A stretch of DNA of 64,000 bases, taken from positions 577,001 to 641,000 of the forward strand of contig WPIO01000015.1 in NCBI GenBank assembly GCA_009760855.2. Reading direction: 5' to 3'. The translations under genes and the position numbers were made by a program. Positions 22,046 through 31,925 of this stretch are shown here, piece by piece. The notes under the pieces are model-generated. The model had not been told where the DNA came from. It saw only the letters and a program-made list of their open reading frames with translations, and ran no database searches. Position 1 is the first letter of the stretch. Each line of letters begins with the position of its first letter. Source of the DNA: Cristatella mucedo. Taxonomy: Eukaryota > Bryozoa > Phylactolaemata > Cristatellidae.

Positions 22046-24916
22046 CATGCCCCGGAGTTTTGGATATTGGCTAACTGCGAACTCAGTAGGCTTTGACGGA
22101 GCACCCTACATTTTCAATTAAACTCGATTCACGCTCTACTAGCCAGGGTAAGCAGTGGTAGCAGGCACCTGTTTTGTGGCGGTTAATAGTTACTTTGCTA
22201 GCTTTCATTAGCCAACCAGTCCTAACGCCTAGCTCGAAGTATAGCTATAAGTGTGCATGCTCAGTGCACCCGTGATGACGTTCGACATCCGCTTCCAACG
22301 TAACGTCCTGCATAGTCCGGCTACGACTGCTTTTGGTGTTGCGATGTTGCTCTCGATGTTGCTACCAGCTATCGCATGTCAGGTACGTAAGGCGCGCCAG
22401 CGGGAATGGCTGCACTGGCGATGATTCGACCGGCGTCACGGAAACTCATGCTCTGAAGTCAAACGAGTGGATAGAGATGTCGCCGAGTCGATATTGCCCG
22501 GTTGTACTTTCCGCAACGCCACGTGCATTATAAGTTCATCTTCTCTCGGCTTTGGAATACTGACGTACCTCCATAGCGTACGGGTGTGGTTTGATGACGT
22601 GCTCTGACCCGCTCTCGCTCGTAGCACCCCAGTGCAGATGAATTTCCGCGGCGTAGTAAGTAGACGGCAGTCCGCCTCCGCTGAGTGCGTATTTTCGCGG
22701 CGGCACTGCTAAACTCACTGAAAGCCATGCGAACGAGCTCATCGCGCGCACAACATCGAGCCACAGAGACTTTGGAATGCTAAAATCAGCCGCATTATCA
22801 GCCGAATCGTGGCAGTTTTATCAGCCGAATTAGGACCATTTTACTTAGCCAACTATAGCAGTGTCATCAAAACTTATGACAGTTTTAACAGCGAAATTAT
22901 AGCAGTTGTATCAGCTAAATTGTGACGATTGCCTTAGCAATTACCGGTGGTTTCTGAATTAGGCCAGAAGGAACCGAATTCGATGCGGAGTACTCGGTCG
23001 GCTGCACTCCAAGCTCCGTGCGCCGGAGAGTCGCGGCCTGCGGCTGGCGCTGCGAGCACGTAGAGACCTCTCTTCTGCAGCTTCAATGCCTAGCGTTCCA
23101 CGAGAGTACGCGCGTTTGCCGTATTGAGCTGCGGGCGCTTTACATTGCTGCCGCCGCGCTCTGCTACCCGCCGGCGTTACTTATTCGATCCAGGCAGCGT
23201 CTGCGGCTCGCTGGCAGCGCTTCGAGTCACAAGCTTCCTCGCTATTGGTTGCGCTTAGAAGAGTATCGCAACTGCTAAGAACGCTTGGCTCGCGGCGAAG
23301 GACTAACGGCTGGGAAGCCACCAGAGGGCGTTCGTTGCGCTGCCGAGCTCTTCATCCCATAATGTAATGTGTCTCCGTCAGTAGCTCCACAAAGTCATAA
23401 AGACCACGTGGGTGCTACGCAGGAGAGTTTCGTATAGCGCACTCACAGCCTAAGCGGCTTTCGGTACGCATTCGGTACCCAACAGACTTCGTCTCACGCA
23501 ACGAAGAAAAAGTGGGAAGCATAGCAGATTTAGGAGAGCAGTTGAGGTAGCGAGTAGCATAGAAGTGGCAGTTCAGGACCGCTGAAAAAGATGTGCCATA
23601 GTCGGCAGTCGGAGAATAGATAAGCTTAGCAGCGAGAGTAGCAAAGACCAGCTCGTTTTGCCGTTTGCTGACCTCGTAGCAGTTCAGTCGTCATATCGCG
23701 ATGTGTCAGAATTTGTGTGTCAACGGGCAGTGCTGTCTCTAGATGGCTCGATATTCTGTTGGAAGAAGCCGTTAGTTAGATCCATTAAATGGGTGTCGCA
23801 CACGCACAGCTTAGGATCTTAAGGATCACATTCAGTTCTATACAAATCAATTTTTTTGGTCTCCAGCGAGAGTGCTTGGTAATTTTGAAATTTGCTATCG
23901 ATTTTATTACAGCTGCTTTTATTCACCTCCAGCTGCTTTTTACCAAGAGCCCTCAAGAATGATGATGATGATAAATAAAGGAACTGCCTTGGCTCAATAA
24001 ACAATTAGCGAACAACTACCTAGAAAGGACTTTTCACCAGGACGGAGCAAAGTCTTAATGAAGCAGGTAGGTTCACAACAACTTCTCTCTGAATTCTTCT
24101 CTCGGGGGGGGGGTCAAAGCAGGAGATGAAAGGATGTTCAAGGTTCAATGGTGAGCTTCAAGTTTTGAGAGCGTAGTGACTATAATGATTTTTAGGCAGT
24201 TACGAGCGAAAGTAATCAACTAAGAGCGAAAAGAGCTGGCGGCGCGACAGGGGGCGTGCAGTGATACTAACTCGGAGACCGAAGCTAAGGAATGGTGGGA
24301 ACTTTAAGTGATCTGATGACAGGATCTTGAAGTCAATGCACTGCTTGATAGGCAGCAAGTGCAGTGTGCTGCTCAGTGGTATAATGTGAAAGTGGCAACA
24401 TTTATGACACTTTAGCCTAGCTGCTGAGTTGGGCATAAAAACTGTAAGCGTGTTACAGATTGTGCAGGAAGACCAAAATGTGGTATATTACAGAAATCCG
24501 TTCGGGACGTCACTAACGCTTATAACAATTTGGCTATAGTTTGAATCCTTAAAGAAAGAACCACCTACAAATTATGGTGGTGAAGTTGATGCACTGTCGC
24601 CTTAAGATATCATAATATGACTAGGCTTCTTGCATCCCTCGTCAACTTACAGAATAAATACTTCCCGTGCTTCAGAATCGGTTTCTAAATTCCAATAACG
24701 CAATTTTGGGGCAACTCATTACAAATTCAACACTGAAGAAAGAACTTAGACAGCTACTGCCAAGTATCTTTCGCTATTTTACCATTCATATCAAAGACAA
24801 GCGCTTGAATAGTTGGACTTCATCTAAATGCTTATATTAACACATTGAGCCTAGTAAGTGAAATTCCAATCATAAAATACGGAAAATCATCAGCAGAGAG
24901 AGAGAGAGAAAGACAG

Positions 24917-24997
<81 letters not shown>

Positions 24998-27900
24998 AGA
25001 GAGAGAGAGAGAGAGAGTGAGAGGAGAGAGAGAGAGAGAGAGAGGAGTGAGAGCCCAACTTCCTGTCTATATTACTACTTTCATATAAATGCCGACTTCT
25101 AAATAGTCGCTCGGCTAGTTCTACAGAATCTATCGGCGGTTTAACGATATTGATCACCAAGTATTTCTTGAGTGCTAATCGTCTCCCCTTAGAATCACCA
25201 TTATAAAACAGTAGCGTTTATGATGCTCCAGTTTTATTTTTCAGACTGCAGACGTCAAAGGCGATCAGTCAACCGGTGAGCTTTCGAAGAATGGGTTGCC
25301 CCGAGGATCTTTTCAAGGTCCTCTTTCTGGCTTCCTATTATGATTCCTACTCTATTCATCCTCCTCGCCCATTTTTTGTCAAGCACTACTTTGGCTTGCA
25401 TTTCTAAGCACACTGCACTCAGCTCTTCAGGAACTCTAATCAGCACGACTCGTGACTAATTATTTTACTATAATAATTATTATCATTATATTACATTTTA
25501 TATAGGGCCCGCAGACAGCTCAATCTCATTCTAGGCACTTTACATTTCCTGCGAACGAAGCACAATCGAATGGTTATTGGTAGCATGCTCAAAAAACAAC
25601 AATGATAACTTGGTTAGGGATAACATGCACAGGGTCAGCATGCAAATATGGTTAGTAGCAGCATGCACTGTGTCAGCACGCTTAAGCACATACAGAACAA
25701 ATCATAGGGGCCCAATAAATGCTGTCACAAATAGTTGCGTTTTTATTTTCTTTATTAATGTGAACAAGTCAAGAGATTTCGTGACGCAAGTCAGGAGTGA
25801 ATTTCAGGCTCTGTGAGAATACGAACTAAAAGCAAGATCCCGAAAGGATTTGAGGTTTGCACGAGGTATAGGTAAAGACATAGATTCCGAGTGGCGGGTT
25901 GTACGATGCTTAGCCTGGTGGGGGAGTAGATCTGATAAGTAGGCTGAAGCAAAAGAATAAAGGAACCGAAAAGTGAGTGAAAAAACCTTGAAGTCGATGT
26001 GCCGCTTGACTGTGAGCCAGTGCAGGTCGGCGAGAGTCGGCGTGAGGTGGTAACTCTAACACTCACAACAGACAAGCCTAAATGCAGAGCCGGTAGGCCA
26101 GCAAGCAGTGAGTTATAGAAGTCAAGACGGGATGTCACAAATGCAATGACCAATTATTTTTGGCATCCCTGTCTCAACGTGCCCGAATTTTAGCAACGTC
26201 GTGTAAATGAAAGTAGGCAGACTTGACTGTGGAGCTTATGGTCGTCTAATGAAAGGACTCAAACAAAAGTCACGTGACCAGCCCACCCAGTCATAAACTA
26301 AAACTGATGCTAAAGTCACGAACGATTGTCTGGGGGAGGTGGTAAGCAAGTTCAAAGTTAAAAGACTAAAATCCCCAAGACGATACGTCTAAGCACAGAA
26401 ATGCATAACTTGCCCGGCTTGGCCGCTAATTACACATTCTACAGGGGTAGGGACTTGCTATTACTCAATCGACGCTAGTAAAAAGAGACCAAGCTCGAGC
26501 CTCACTTTCAAGGAGCGTTTTTAAAACCTCTTGAATATCGTTTCCTATACATATTTTGAAACCGCTTTTGCTCATGGTACATCCCCAACGCCGCGAGGAC
26601 GAACATACACTAGCTTTTAAAAGCTAATTATTTCGCAATTTGCATGAACATCTGTACTTGACTCAAATTTTAAAGTTTTTTATTTAATTAAGAAGCTGGT
26701 GCCTGGAGATTTGGAGCCAGGACTTTGAGGATCTCAGTGGCCAGACCAACTCGATTTTCACGTAAGCGATATGACCAGCAATATTTTCTTGTAAGGGGTA
26801 GGAAAGCAAGTAATAACAAATCATAGCGCACAACTGCAGCATTTAATCGACTGGGCGTCGGCAATTGCTCACTGAGCTGAAGTAGAACATGATATGATCA
26901 TTTGCGACGGTCCTACGAGTTGGAACAAGTTGCGGTCCAGGTCTCTCCTCGCTATATGGAGCAAATGCCTCCCAGCCCCAGGGCTCCGCCTCTGGAAGCC
27001 ATTTTATTTAGTAATGTTGATCACAAATGTATAGAAAGTTTGAAGCATGGCCGTGAACTAAGCACGGATGGAGGGAGCATTTCCATTTAGGGACAGCAGC
27101 CGCAAATCTTGTAAAACTATAGCACAAAATCATAGGGTTTATTCTGATATGTAATAATTGCTCATCGACTGGAACTATGACATACCATCGTCAATGGTGA
27201 CTCTCAGGAGCATGGAATTTAACCGCTTTCGTTGCACAACGGCAGAGGAGCCTTTGCGGCTATCCATCCCCACCGCTTGCAGCGGCGAAAAGTATTGCCC
27301 ACTGCAGGACTCGAACCTGCGATTCGGGCTGCGAAGAGTGAGCAGCAGCTGCACGTCCTGCACCCCCTGGTGAAGACGACGCATGCGCGGCTCGGGTCGC
27401 TGCGCCGGCAGCCTGGGGTCTGGGGCAGAATGCTGCTCGCCCAGCTACCCTCTAGGCTCAGCCGATGAAAGCAGAGCACGAAAGATACTGTCAAGTAACG
27501 GGCGAATATGAAAACTTCTTGCTTTCTTTCTACATATGTCTTCATTCTGGCAATGTCACGAAGATTGCATCTTCTGATATAACGATTGCTTGCTGAAGTA
27601 GTGTGCGAAAAACTTTGTCTTACGCACCTGCGTGTCCGCTATTGGTTAAAGTGACGTCATGCAATACCAGTGTCTTGTCCAGCAAATAGCCTCTGAACGG
27701 TGGAATATTAGCCAGAGACGGTCGCTGCAATACAATCGGTGATTGCTGAAGTCCTCCACAGCTAGGGAAGAGATTCTGCCACTCGTCAGGGCCAGGCAAA
27801 TCTGCAATAAATTAGATGAGCTACCAGTGACGAAATGACCGAGGCGTCTAAAGGTCAGCTCTTATCAGATGGGCCTTTTTGTTTCATATTTTTAGTCAAC

Positions 27901-28845
27901 CGGCTAAGCGACGTTTGTTTAAACGAGCTAAGCCCTTACTTGGGGCGAAGTGAAAATGGGAAATATGTAGGTCTTCATGGGGACCTGCAGATGACAGGTG
28001 CGAAACGGGAGGAGAATGTGCGCAGCTTGCCGCGTGGCTCAGGCATTTAAATATTTCGTATTCGTATACGGCCTGATAGCTTCGATAATGTTCTCACTCG
28101 TCGCACTCTGTAGCAGTTCTCTATCTCTTAAGGACAAAGGCGAATGTCGTAATCCCGGCAGCCCGGCGGCAATGTTTTCTCTGAAAAGAGCGCGGCGACT
28201 TCAGGCTTGACTGACGCTTGCCTTTTATTAGCTGATGTCGGTACCCGGCCCTCGAAACACCCCGTTTGCACTTTTGTTTTTTAAATGCTGTTTCTACTTT
28301 GCGCAGGGGTTGCTTTGAGCTCTTGCGTGAGGAACGCCGTCAAGTAGATGAATATGCGCGATTCGCCGTTATCTTTAGGGAGACGATTGCCTAATTGAGC
28401 AGCCATTTAAAACGTACGGATAAGAGTCGTGGTAATGAAACGGGGACAGAGTGACAGCCTAAGCAGACAGAGCGAGCACAGATGGGCAGACGAAGTTGTA
28501 TGGCCACTGAGGCACAAGACCGGCTGCCTTTCATCTTTAGGCAAGGCAGCCGAGCCTTGGGCAGTACGCACCTCCATCGTTCTGGTAAGACCAAGGGTCT
28601 GCAACGTAGATAAATTAGACAATTTGTCAAACGTTTTCGCAGCTCATGAAGTAATTGTAACGTCAATGGCTAGAATAAAACGACACTCACAGCGTCCAGC
28701 AAGCTCGATATAAGCATCGACATAGCGTTCGCATTGACCGCATCAATAGACGAAACTTACCTGAAGCCCGTGTGACAGCCACGCAGCATATCAGTGTAAG
28801 AGTACATTTGATCATCCATCCACCGAAAGCATTTCGAGAGGGCAT
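13243..28845 (-). CDS. Gene A: secreted alpha-carbonic anhydrase, complete, 7 coding exons
   Basis: Predicted zinc enzyme for reversible CO2 hydration (CO2 + H2O to HCO3- + H+), secreted. Coding exons on the minus strand: 28845-28761, 27801-27628, 22717-22569, 20693-20592, 17411-17336, 13632-13463, 13359-13243; total 873 nt, 290 aa plus TGA. Every junction has an AG acceptor and a GT donor, and the reading frame is continuous (intron phases 1,1,0,0,1,0). Visible family signatures: a hydrophobic signal peptide (residues about 11-28), QQSPI, NSGHA (His64 proton shuttle in CA2 numbering), GGGLP, EIHLHWG (zinc ligands His94 and His96), GSEH (Glu106), MEMH (Glu117, zinc ligand His119), GSLTNPPC (Thr199), NYRPTQP. 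Cysteines in FPSC and PPCTE match the disulfide pair of secreted CAs. There is no hydrophobic C-terminus, so it is probably soluble rather than GPI-anchored. The N-terminal W-x-Y motif usual in the family is absent, so a small exon in intron 1 may have been missed. Introns hold LINE, SINE and microsatellite insertions. Family assignment is very secure. Confidence 0.93.
13463..13632 (-). CDS. Gene A coding exon 6: active-site Thr199 loop
   Basis: Acceptor CCTCCTTTACAG, donor GTCAGT, 170 nt (2 + 56 codons). Contains [16 protein letters not shown], the CA signature with Thr199 and the second disulfide cysteine, followed by IVLWTVF and the SEN-Q motif. The residue after Thr199 is Asn here and Tyr in gene B (Thr in CA2), a position lining the active site. 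Confidence 0.95.
14045..14135 (-). mobile_element. SINE1 head fragment in intron 5 of gene A
   Basis: Minus strand GTGTGCTCGAGTCTTGCAGT is the SINE1 B-box region; the same fragment sits in gene B at about 55690-55790, so it predates the duplication. Confidence 0.5.
14348..15657 (+). mobile_element. LINE family B copy (L2/CR1-like), intron 5 of gene A
   Basis: Best-preserved LINE here, 1310 bp, 5'-truncated within the RT domain. RT sequence in order: [31 protein letters not shown], then a one-base shift in an A run near 14570, then [11 protein letters not shown] (catalytic YADD), [31 protein letters not shown]. Long open frame 14506-15597. 3' end: hairpin arms GTAAC/GTTAC and (ACATT)n. Flanked by ATTG (14344-14347, 15658-15661); the same site in gene B is empty. 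Oriented opposite to the CA gene. Not functional as it stands. Confidence 0.9.
16135..16390 (-). mobile_element. LINE family B 3' end, minus strand, intron 5 of gene A
   Basis: Antisense tail (AATGTATCTCCATCTGCAAC) and RT C-terminus. Also present in gene B (56455-56720), so inserted before duplication. Confidence 0.8.
17336..17411 (-). CDS. Gene A coding exon 5
   Basis: Acceptor TTTGATAG, donor GTAAGA, 76 nt (25 codons plus one base). Encodes [19 protein letters not shown] and the link to the next exon, equivalent to the CA helix before the active-site loop (in CA2, the segment around LQKVVDVLDSI). Length and phases are identical in gene B, and 19 of 25 residues match. Confidence 0.92.
18696..18806 (-). 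other. Possible in-frame cassette exon in intron 4 of gene A
   Basis: A 111 nt block bounded by an acceptor (CATCACTGCAG) and a donor (GTAAGC) is open for 37 codons and begins HQGQV. The counterpart in gene B (59124-59234) has the same length, sites and open frame. Its phase (0/0) would fit between exons 4 and 5. Against it: 11 of 37 residues differ, which is no better conserved than the surrounding intron looks, and it resembles no CA segment. Confidence 0.25.
19863..19944 (+). mobile_element. Very short LINE family A 3' tail, intron 4 of gene A
   Basis: 82 bp: AGCAAAAGTAAAGCGCC, hairpin, GGGCGCTTTATCGAG and a TTATT-type end, flanked by GTAAC direct repeats (19858-19862, 19945-19949). Gene B has a single GTAAC and no insert (about 60208). 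Confidence 0.85.
20060..20445 (+). repeat. Dispersed repeat X, copy in intron 4 of gene A
   Basis: Contains TGTACGTCGTTGCCACTATT, GCTGAGACTAGCGCC and CACCACGTTTGTAAC; also in gene B and at two intergenic sites. Confidence 0.6.
20592..20693 (-). CDS. Gene A coding exon 4: third zinc ligand (MHILHY)
   Basis: Acceptor CCTTGTAG, donor GTCAGT, 102 nt = 34 codons in phase 0. Opens with MHILHY, where the first His is zinc ligand His119, and closes with [10 protein letters not shown], equivalent to the CA core strand GLAVLGIFLK. An NDS sequon is a possible N-glycosylation site. Gene B differs at 7 of 34 residues. A long CT-rich tract on the transcript strand lies about 80 nt upstream of the acceptor. 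Confidence 0.95.
20774..20912. repeat. (GA)n microsatellite, intron 3 of gene A
   Basis: GA tract with a G-rich interruption; on the transcript strand it is a (CU)n pyrimidine tract ending about 80 nt before the exon 4 acceptor. Shared with gene B. Confidence 0.95.
21345..21400 (+). other. G-run cluster
   Basis: Runs of nine, three and five G within about 35 bp could form a G-quadruplex on the plus strand. In intron 3 of gene A; I see no counterpart in B. Confidence 0.4.
21745..21905 (-). mobile_element. LINE family A 3' end, minus strand, intron 3 of gene A
   Basis: (ATA)n, then a diverged tail with ACTCAGAGAACTT and GGGCTGCAAAGTAAGC. The gene B site (about 61560-61580) has only a short ATAACGATAATAAT sequence. 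Confidence 0.7.
21990..22045. repeat. (TG)n microsatellite, intron 3 of gene A
   Basis: About 55 bp pure TG; absent from gene B. Confidence 0.95.
22569..22717 (-). CDS. Gene A coding exon 3: zinc-binding HLHWG exon
   Basis: Acceptor GGCTTTCAG, donor GTACGT, 149 nt (phase 1 to phase 0). Encodes [20 protein letters not shown] (zinc ligands His94 and His96) and GSEH (Glu106), ending at the codon for Glu117. The boundary falls just before the third zinc ligand, as I recall for vertebrate CA2. It differs from the gene B exon at only 2 of 49 whole codons, the most conserved exon of the pair. Confidence 0.95.
22785..22955. repeat. Degenerate minisatellite, intron 2 of gene A
   Basis: Repeated words TATCAGCCGAAT and GGCAGTTTTATCAGC recur at roughly 25-30 bp spacing about six times with decay. 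Lies just upstream (gene sense) of exon 3; not seen in gene B. Confidence 0.55.
23360..23625 (-). mobile_element. LINE family B 3' end, minus strand, intron 2 of gene A
   Basis: TAATGTAATGTGTCTCCGTC, then antisense hairpin and RT C-terminus. I see no counterpart in the gene B flank. Confidence 0.8.
24190..24455 (-). mobile_element. Diverged LINE RT fragment, minus strand
   Basis: Reads [11 protein letters not shown] and [15 protein letters not shown] on the minus strand, a family A-like RT C-terminal piece. Probably continues in copy B at the right edge. Confidence 0.55.
24893..25052. repeat. (GA)n microsatellite, intron 2 of gene A
   Basis: About 155 bp GA with few interruptions. Confidence 0.97.
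25468..26335 (-). mobile_element. LINE family A, minus strand, intron 2 of gene A
   Basis: Tail (TTATCATTATATTAC..GGGCCCGCAGAC), 3' UTR, then antisense RT with [16 protein letters not shown]. 5'-truncated and broken. Same orientation as the CA gene. Confidence 0.75.
26340..27200. other. Intron 2 of gene A, unassigned part
   Basis: No exon or known repeat recognised; a possible weak SINE-like stretch near 26700-26760. Confidence 0.35.
27205..27405 (-). mobile_element. tRNA-derived SINE (SINE1), intron 2 of gene A
   Basis: Minus strand: tRNA-like head with a near-perfect B box (GCAGGTTCGAGTCCTGCAGT), followed by the SINE1 body (GCCGCAAAGGCTCCTCTGCC). The head looks like a tRNA T arm, but no tRNA cloverleaf is present. 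Confidence 0.7.
27628..27801 (-). CDS. Gene A coding exon 2: N-terminal CA domain (GPDEW, QQSPI, NSGHA)
   Basis: Acceptor TTATTGCAG, donor GTGCGT; 2 + 171 + 1 nt (57 whole codons). The peptide contains [14 protein letters not shown], then QQSPI (the CA QSPI motif) and LTNSGHA, whose His corresponds to proton-shuttle His64. Cys in FPSC matches Cys23 of secreted CAs. Reading through the donor meets a stop at once. Direct joining to exon 3 gives GHAVSLAV, a normal CA arrangement. Confidence 0.92.
28761..28845 (-). CDS. Gene A coding exon 1: start codon and signal peptide
   Basis: Begins with ATG immediately after a TTTTCAG sequence, so the start codon may open a spliced exon preceded by a non-coding 5' exon. 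It encodes 28 residues plus one base: a short polar start, then a hydrophobic stretch ([10 protein letters not shown]) ending TRAS, typical of a cleavable signal peptide. It ends in a consensus GTAAGT donor in phase 1, the phase needed by the next exon. A second in-frame ATG at codon 11 would give a shorter signal. Identification rests on signal peptide, donor and phase, because this part is not conserved in the family. Confidence 0.72.
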
Positions 28846-29345
28846 CTGAAAATAATGATGTTTCCTCGTGAATTTGATTAAAAATACGGTTATTACTGAT
28901 TTCCACAGTGAAAAGAGACCTAAACGTTCATTTCTGTCAAAATGGCTATAAGACCTTTGATTAAGCTTAAAATCAGAGTTTGAGCGCTAGGTGCAGCTGA
29001 ATAACTTAGTTTCCTAACTATATTGCTTAGTGATCAGTCGATGTCTCCAAGCAGCTGGGATCCCCAGATGCTACTTACATCCGTATAGTAGATGCAGCTG
29101 ATATGCCCTGCTTGTATATAGATACATTTACATATGTTGGGATTAATTTTGGCTGCTGTTTAGATGCACCTTGTAAATGCTACATTTTCCTTTATTTAAA
29201 TTTGCATAACTATTGATTTAATAGAGTGCAGTGAGTGAATCTTACTGATTTGGTCATTTATCTCTAACCACTTAACAGTACTTGTGCGTTTGGTGGTGAT
29301 ATTGTTGAAATGCATGAACAAATTAAGGAACAACTCGCTACTGCA
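28846..29345. other. 5' region of gene A, unassigned
   Basis: AT-rich; expected to be 5' intron if the putative promoter is right. No motif recognised beyond the acceptor next to the ATG. Confidence 0.35.
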
Positions 29346-29349
29346 TGGT

Positions 29350-29435
29350 CCCTTTTAGCAAATGTAAGTTACCTAGAACACAGTTCTCTTAGGGCCCATG
29401 CAAGTGGCGTTGTTATTATTATTGTTTTTATCGTG
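29350..29435 (+). mobile_element. LINE family A 3' tail, plus strand
   Basis: AGCAAATGTAAGTTACCTAG, decayed hairpin, then (TTA)n. Confidence 0.65.
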
Positions 29436-29569
29436 CTTGAGATTATGACTCAGTCAAGCAACAAAGGGCGAGCAGTTTTTCTTAGAGTGACGAACAGGGG
29501 CACAAATAGCATAGGCACGATCATTTTTCTGATGAGAATTTTGACATATCTCCGGAAAAGAACCATAGA

Positions 29570-30755
29570 TTTGTTACAATAATCGGTTTAGTGATGGTCC
29601 CTTTACATGGTTGACATTTGGCGATGGTGCACACCTTTGAAGGGCTTTGCGATTTGGCCTGATAAGGTGATGGAAAATGCTCAGTAATAGCTTCACAACT
29701 TCTGCTCCCTCAAAATATTTTCCTTTCCCTCCAATTTCAGGCCACTTCCTCGCGCGGCTATTTCCCTTCGTAATACATGCTTGCCTGAACATGTAGATTT
29801 ACAACACGCCAGATGACAGTCAGGCGAAATTGAATACCATGCAGCACAATTTGAAGATTACGTGAGCCGCTACGAAGTTAAAGTCCTTTATGAGCCATTG
29901 TTCCTAATGGCGGAAGTAAAACTCGTCTTTCTGCTAATATATTTGCAGTCGACGAGCAAACTAAGAATGACTATTGCACGGGGCTACAGTAGACTCTTTC
30001 GCATAATTAATGCACGGCAAACCAATAACGATGCCTCACCAATTATTAGCAATTTTAAAAAGAGAGACCTCACTTACGGCCAAGCTCATTAAAATGAACA
30101 CTGTAAGACGAGAAACTTGGAGATAAACACTCGGCGAATAGTCTCGATTGTTGCAACCACACAGGTTTAATTTTCGAAGAAAACGCAGCTGCACGCCGGT
30201 ACCATCTGAAGTGAATGGCATTAAGATAAAACGCAAGATTGACGCTAGGAATATTAGACTAGAATGAGGCCAAAATTTTCAGTTGAGTCTAAGTAAACGA
30301 GGCATAGTATGCCGTGATCAGACAGACGACAGTCTGCCAAGTGCACTTGTACTTGCCTCAGAAGCTGACGTATGCTCTTAGCACCGACTAATTTTGCTGA
30401 TCATAATGACATACCAGTCTGTGATCCAACTGCTGATACTATCACCGAGCTTGGCATTTATATACCGGAAGCCTCCCTCCTAAGAAGGTCCGGACGCTAG
30501 CTATGATCCAACTTCCCCACTTGGCTCCGACATATGCATCACCGGCTTTTCGCAAGGCCTTACCCGGAATCCTTAAACTATCATAGATATCAGTGAGCTA
30601 GAGAACCGCCATGGTCAAGGTGCTGTGGTAGCTGCGGGAAGCTCTAATATCCAATCTTCATTGTTGACATCATTGATGTGTTCAAACGATGAAATACGGG
30701 CAGCAGACCCACTTTAGCGGAATTAAACTAGGATGTATCTTTTGCCAGCTCTGTT
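29570..30755. repeat. Duplicated upstream region, copy A (5' of gene A)
   Basis: Counterpart of 1480-2820; it contains the putative promoter of gene A and its 5' intron. No coding exon is recognised in it. Confidence 0.7.
30357..30464 (-). promoter_or_regulatory. Putative core promoter and 5' non-coding exon of gene A
   Basis: On the minus strand a TATATAAA box (30464-30457) lies about 1.6 kb upstream of the start codon. The same place in the left-edge copy has TATAAA. About 100 nt downstream both copies have AG|GCAAGTA, a strong match to a GC-AG type donor (exon end 30357 here, 2425 there). Read together, a transcript could start near 30430, be spliced at 30357 and join the CAG|ATG acceptor at 28846. 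This is inference from conserved motifs only. Confidence 0.45.
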
Positions 30756-30759
30756 GCAA

Positions 30760-31795
30760 CCGTTGTAGAGGTGAGCAAAATTGAAGTGATGCCGGTAGAA
30801 ATTATTCTTTAATGAGTATTTGTCGTTTTTCATATTCGGTATAGGTATAATATTTTGCCTCTGAGGCATTCTAACCAAACTGTAAAGCTCAGCTTGTCAC
30901 AGGGCTAGGAAGTTCAAGCTGGTTTGTGGGCTAATTCATGCTAAAGTGAGGCGAAATTTGATCGCGAGGCAAGGGTAAGATTTGATTCTTACAAAAGCTA
31001 GACATTTTTGTATCTACAGAATTATTCATGTGCATCGTGTATTCTTGCCATCCATTTTAGCTTCAACGGGGTGTCATTAACAGTGGTCACGCCGTAAATA
31101 CGACAGCGAACGTCTCCAACAACGGAGGAGGCACGCTTACTACTAGTAATCTGCTATGAAGGATCCAACAAATTACGAAATAATCATAATTACATGGCAT
31201 CTGCAAATTTTACGGTACTTTTTAGCTTAATGAACAAAGTAATAGCTTGCATACGATACGTCAAGGCAAGTAGACTGCTCTGATACCACATCAATTGAGC
31301 TTCAAAGAACTATACGAAAAAATATATATAAGGCCAAAACTAGTTTCTATACCGTGGAACAAAGTGTATTTTCTTTGTATCTGCAAAGTTTCGCGGCATT
31401 TTAGAGCCAAGCGGATGAAAAAATACCTGCAATTAACCTGCGGACAAGGAAACTGTCTATGGTAAGGGTTGCCACTTACCTACTGACCGCCTGCACACTC
31501 GCGTGAGCAAGTGCAAACGCAGTGACAGCTATTCATCTTGGCTGTAACTGAAGCTTATCGCTACTGTTGATCACCTATTTTAATCCGGAATTAAGTGAAA
31601 CTGAGAGGCGTAACATCAGCCAGCCATATTATAAACGCCTAAGTATTATTTTCGGTTCTTAAATTAAAACGGCGATGAACCGGCTTTGCTATAATCAATG
31701 GTGAGGCGGCATAACAGCCTATGTCACGTCAAGTTGCAGGCAGTCAGTTTAACTGAGTTTAGCTCAGGACGTTTCTTGCTGGTGATAGCTGCGCC
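30760..31795. other. Unassigned intergenic sequence
   Basis: AT-rich; no gene recognised. A roughly 60-bp word at about 31678 recurs diverged near 32168. Confidence 0.35.
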
Positions 31796-31799
31796 CGAG

Positions 31800-31925
31800 G
31801 CTTTAAGAGAACTCAATCTTTCAGAAAACTAAATCTCTCCCTTTGCAGCAAATGTAAAGCCCCTAGAGAGAGATTGAGTTCTCTGAGGGCGCTCTATCAA
31901 GTGCATTATTATTATTATTATTAAA
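31800..31925 (+). mobile_element. LINE family A 3' tail, plus strand
   Basis: CCTTTGCAGCAAATGTAAAG, full hairpin and (ATT)n. Confidence 0.85.

Noticed and set aside
27297-27370. Possible tRNA gene on the minus strand (good T-arm/B box)
   Set aside because: No acceptor-stem pairing or anticodon arm; the same head recurs with a shared body elsewhere, so it is a SINE.
27175-27384. Minus-strand frame ending LLRVTIDDG before a GT, resembling the CA strand after NNGH
   Set aside because: It lies in a SINE1 body, cannot be joined in phase with exon 2, and exon 2 joins exon 3 directly to give a normal CA sequence.
28391-28666. Minus-strand frame in intron 1 of gene A with a W-P-Y on another frame, as the missing W-x-Y exon
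   Set aside because: The W-P-Y frame is not in the phase needed between exons 1 and 2, and the in-phase frame lacks the motif.
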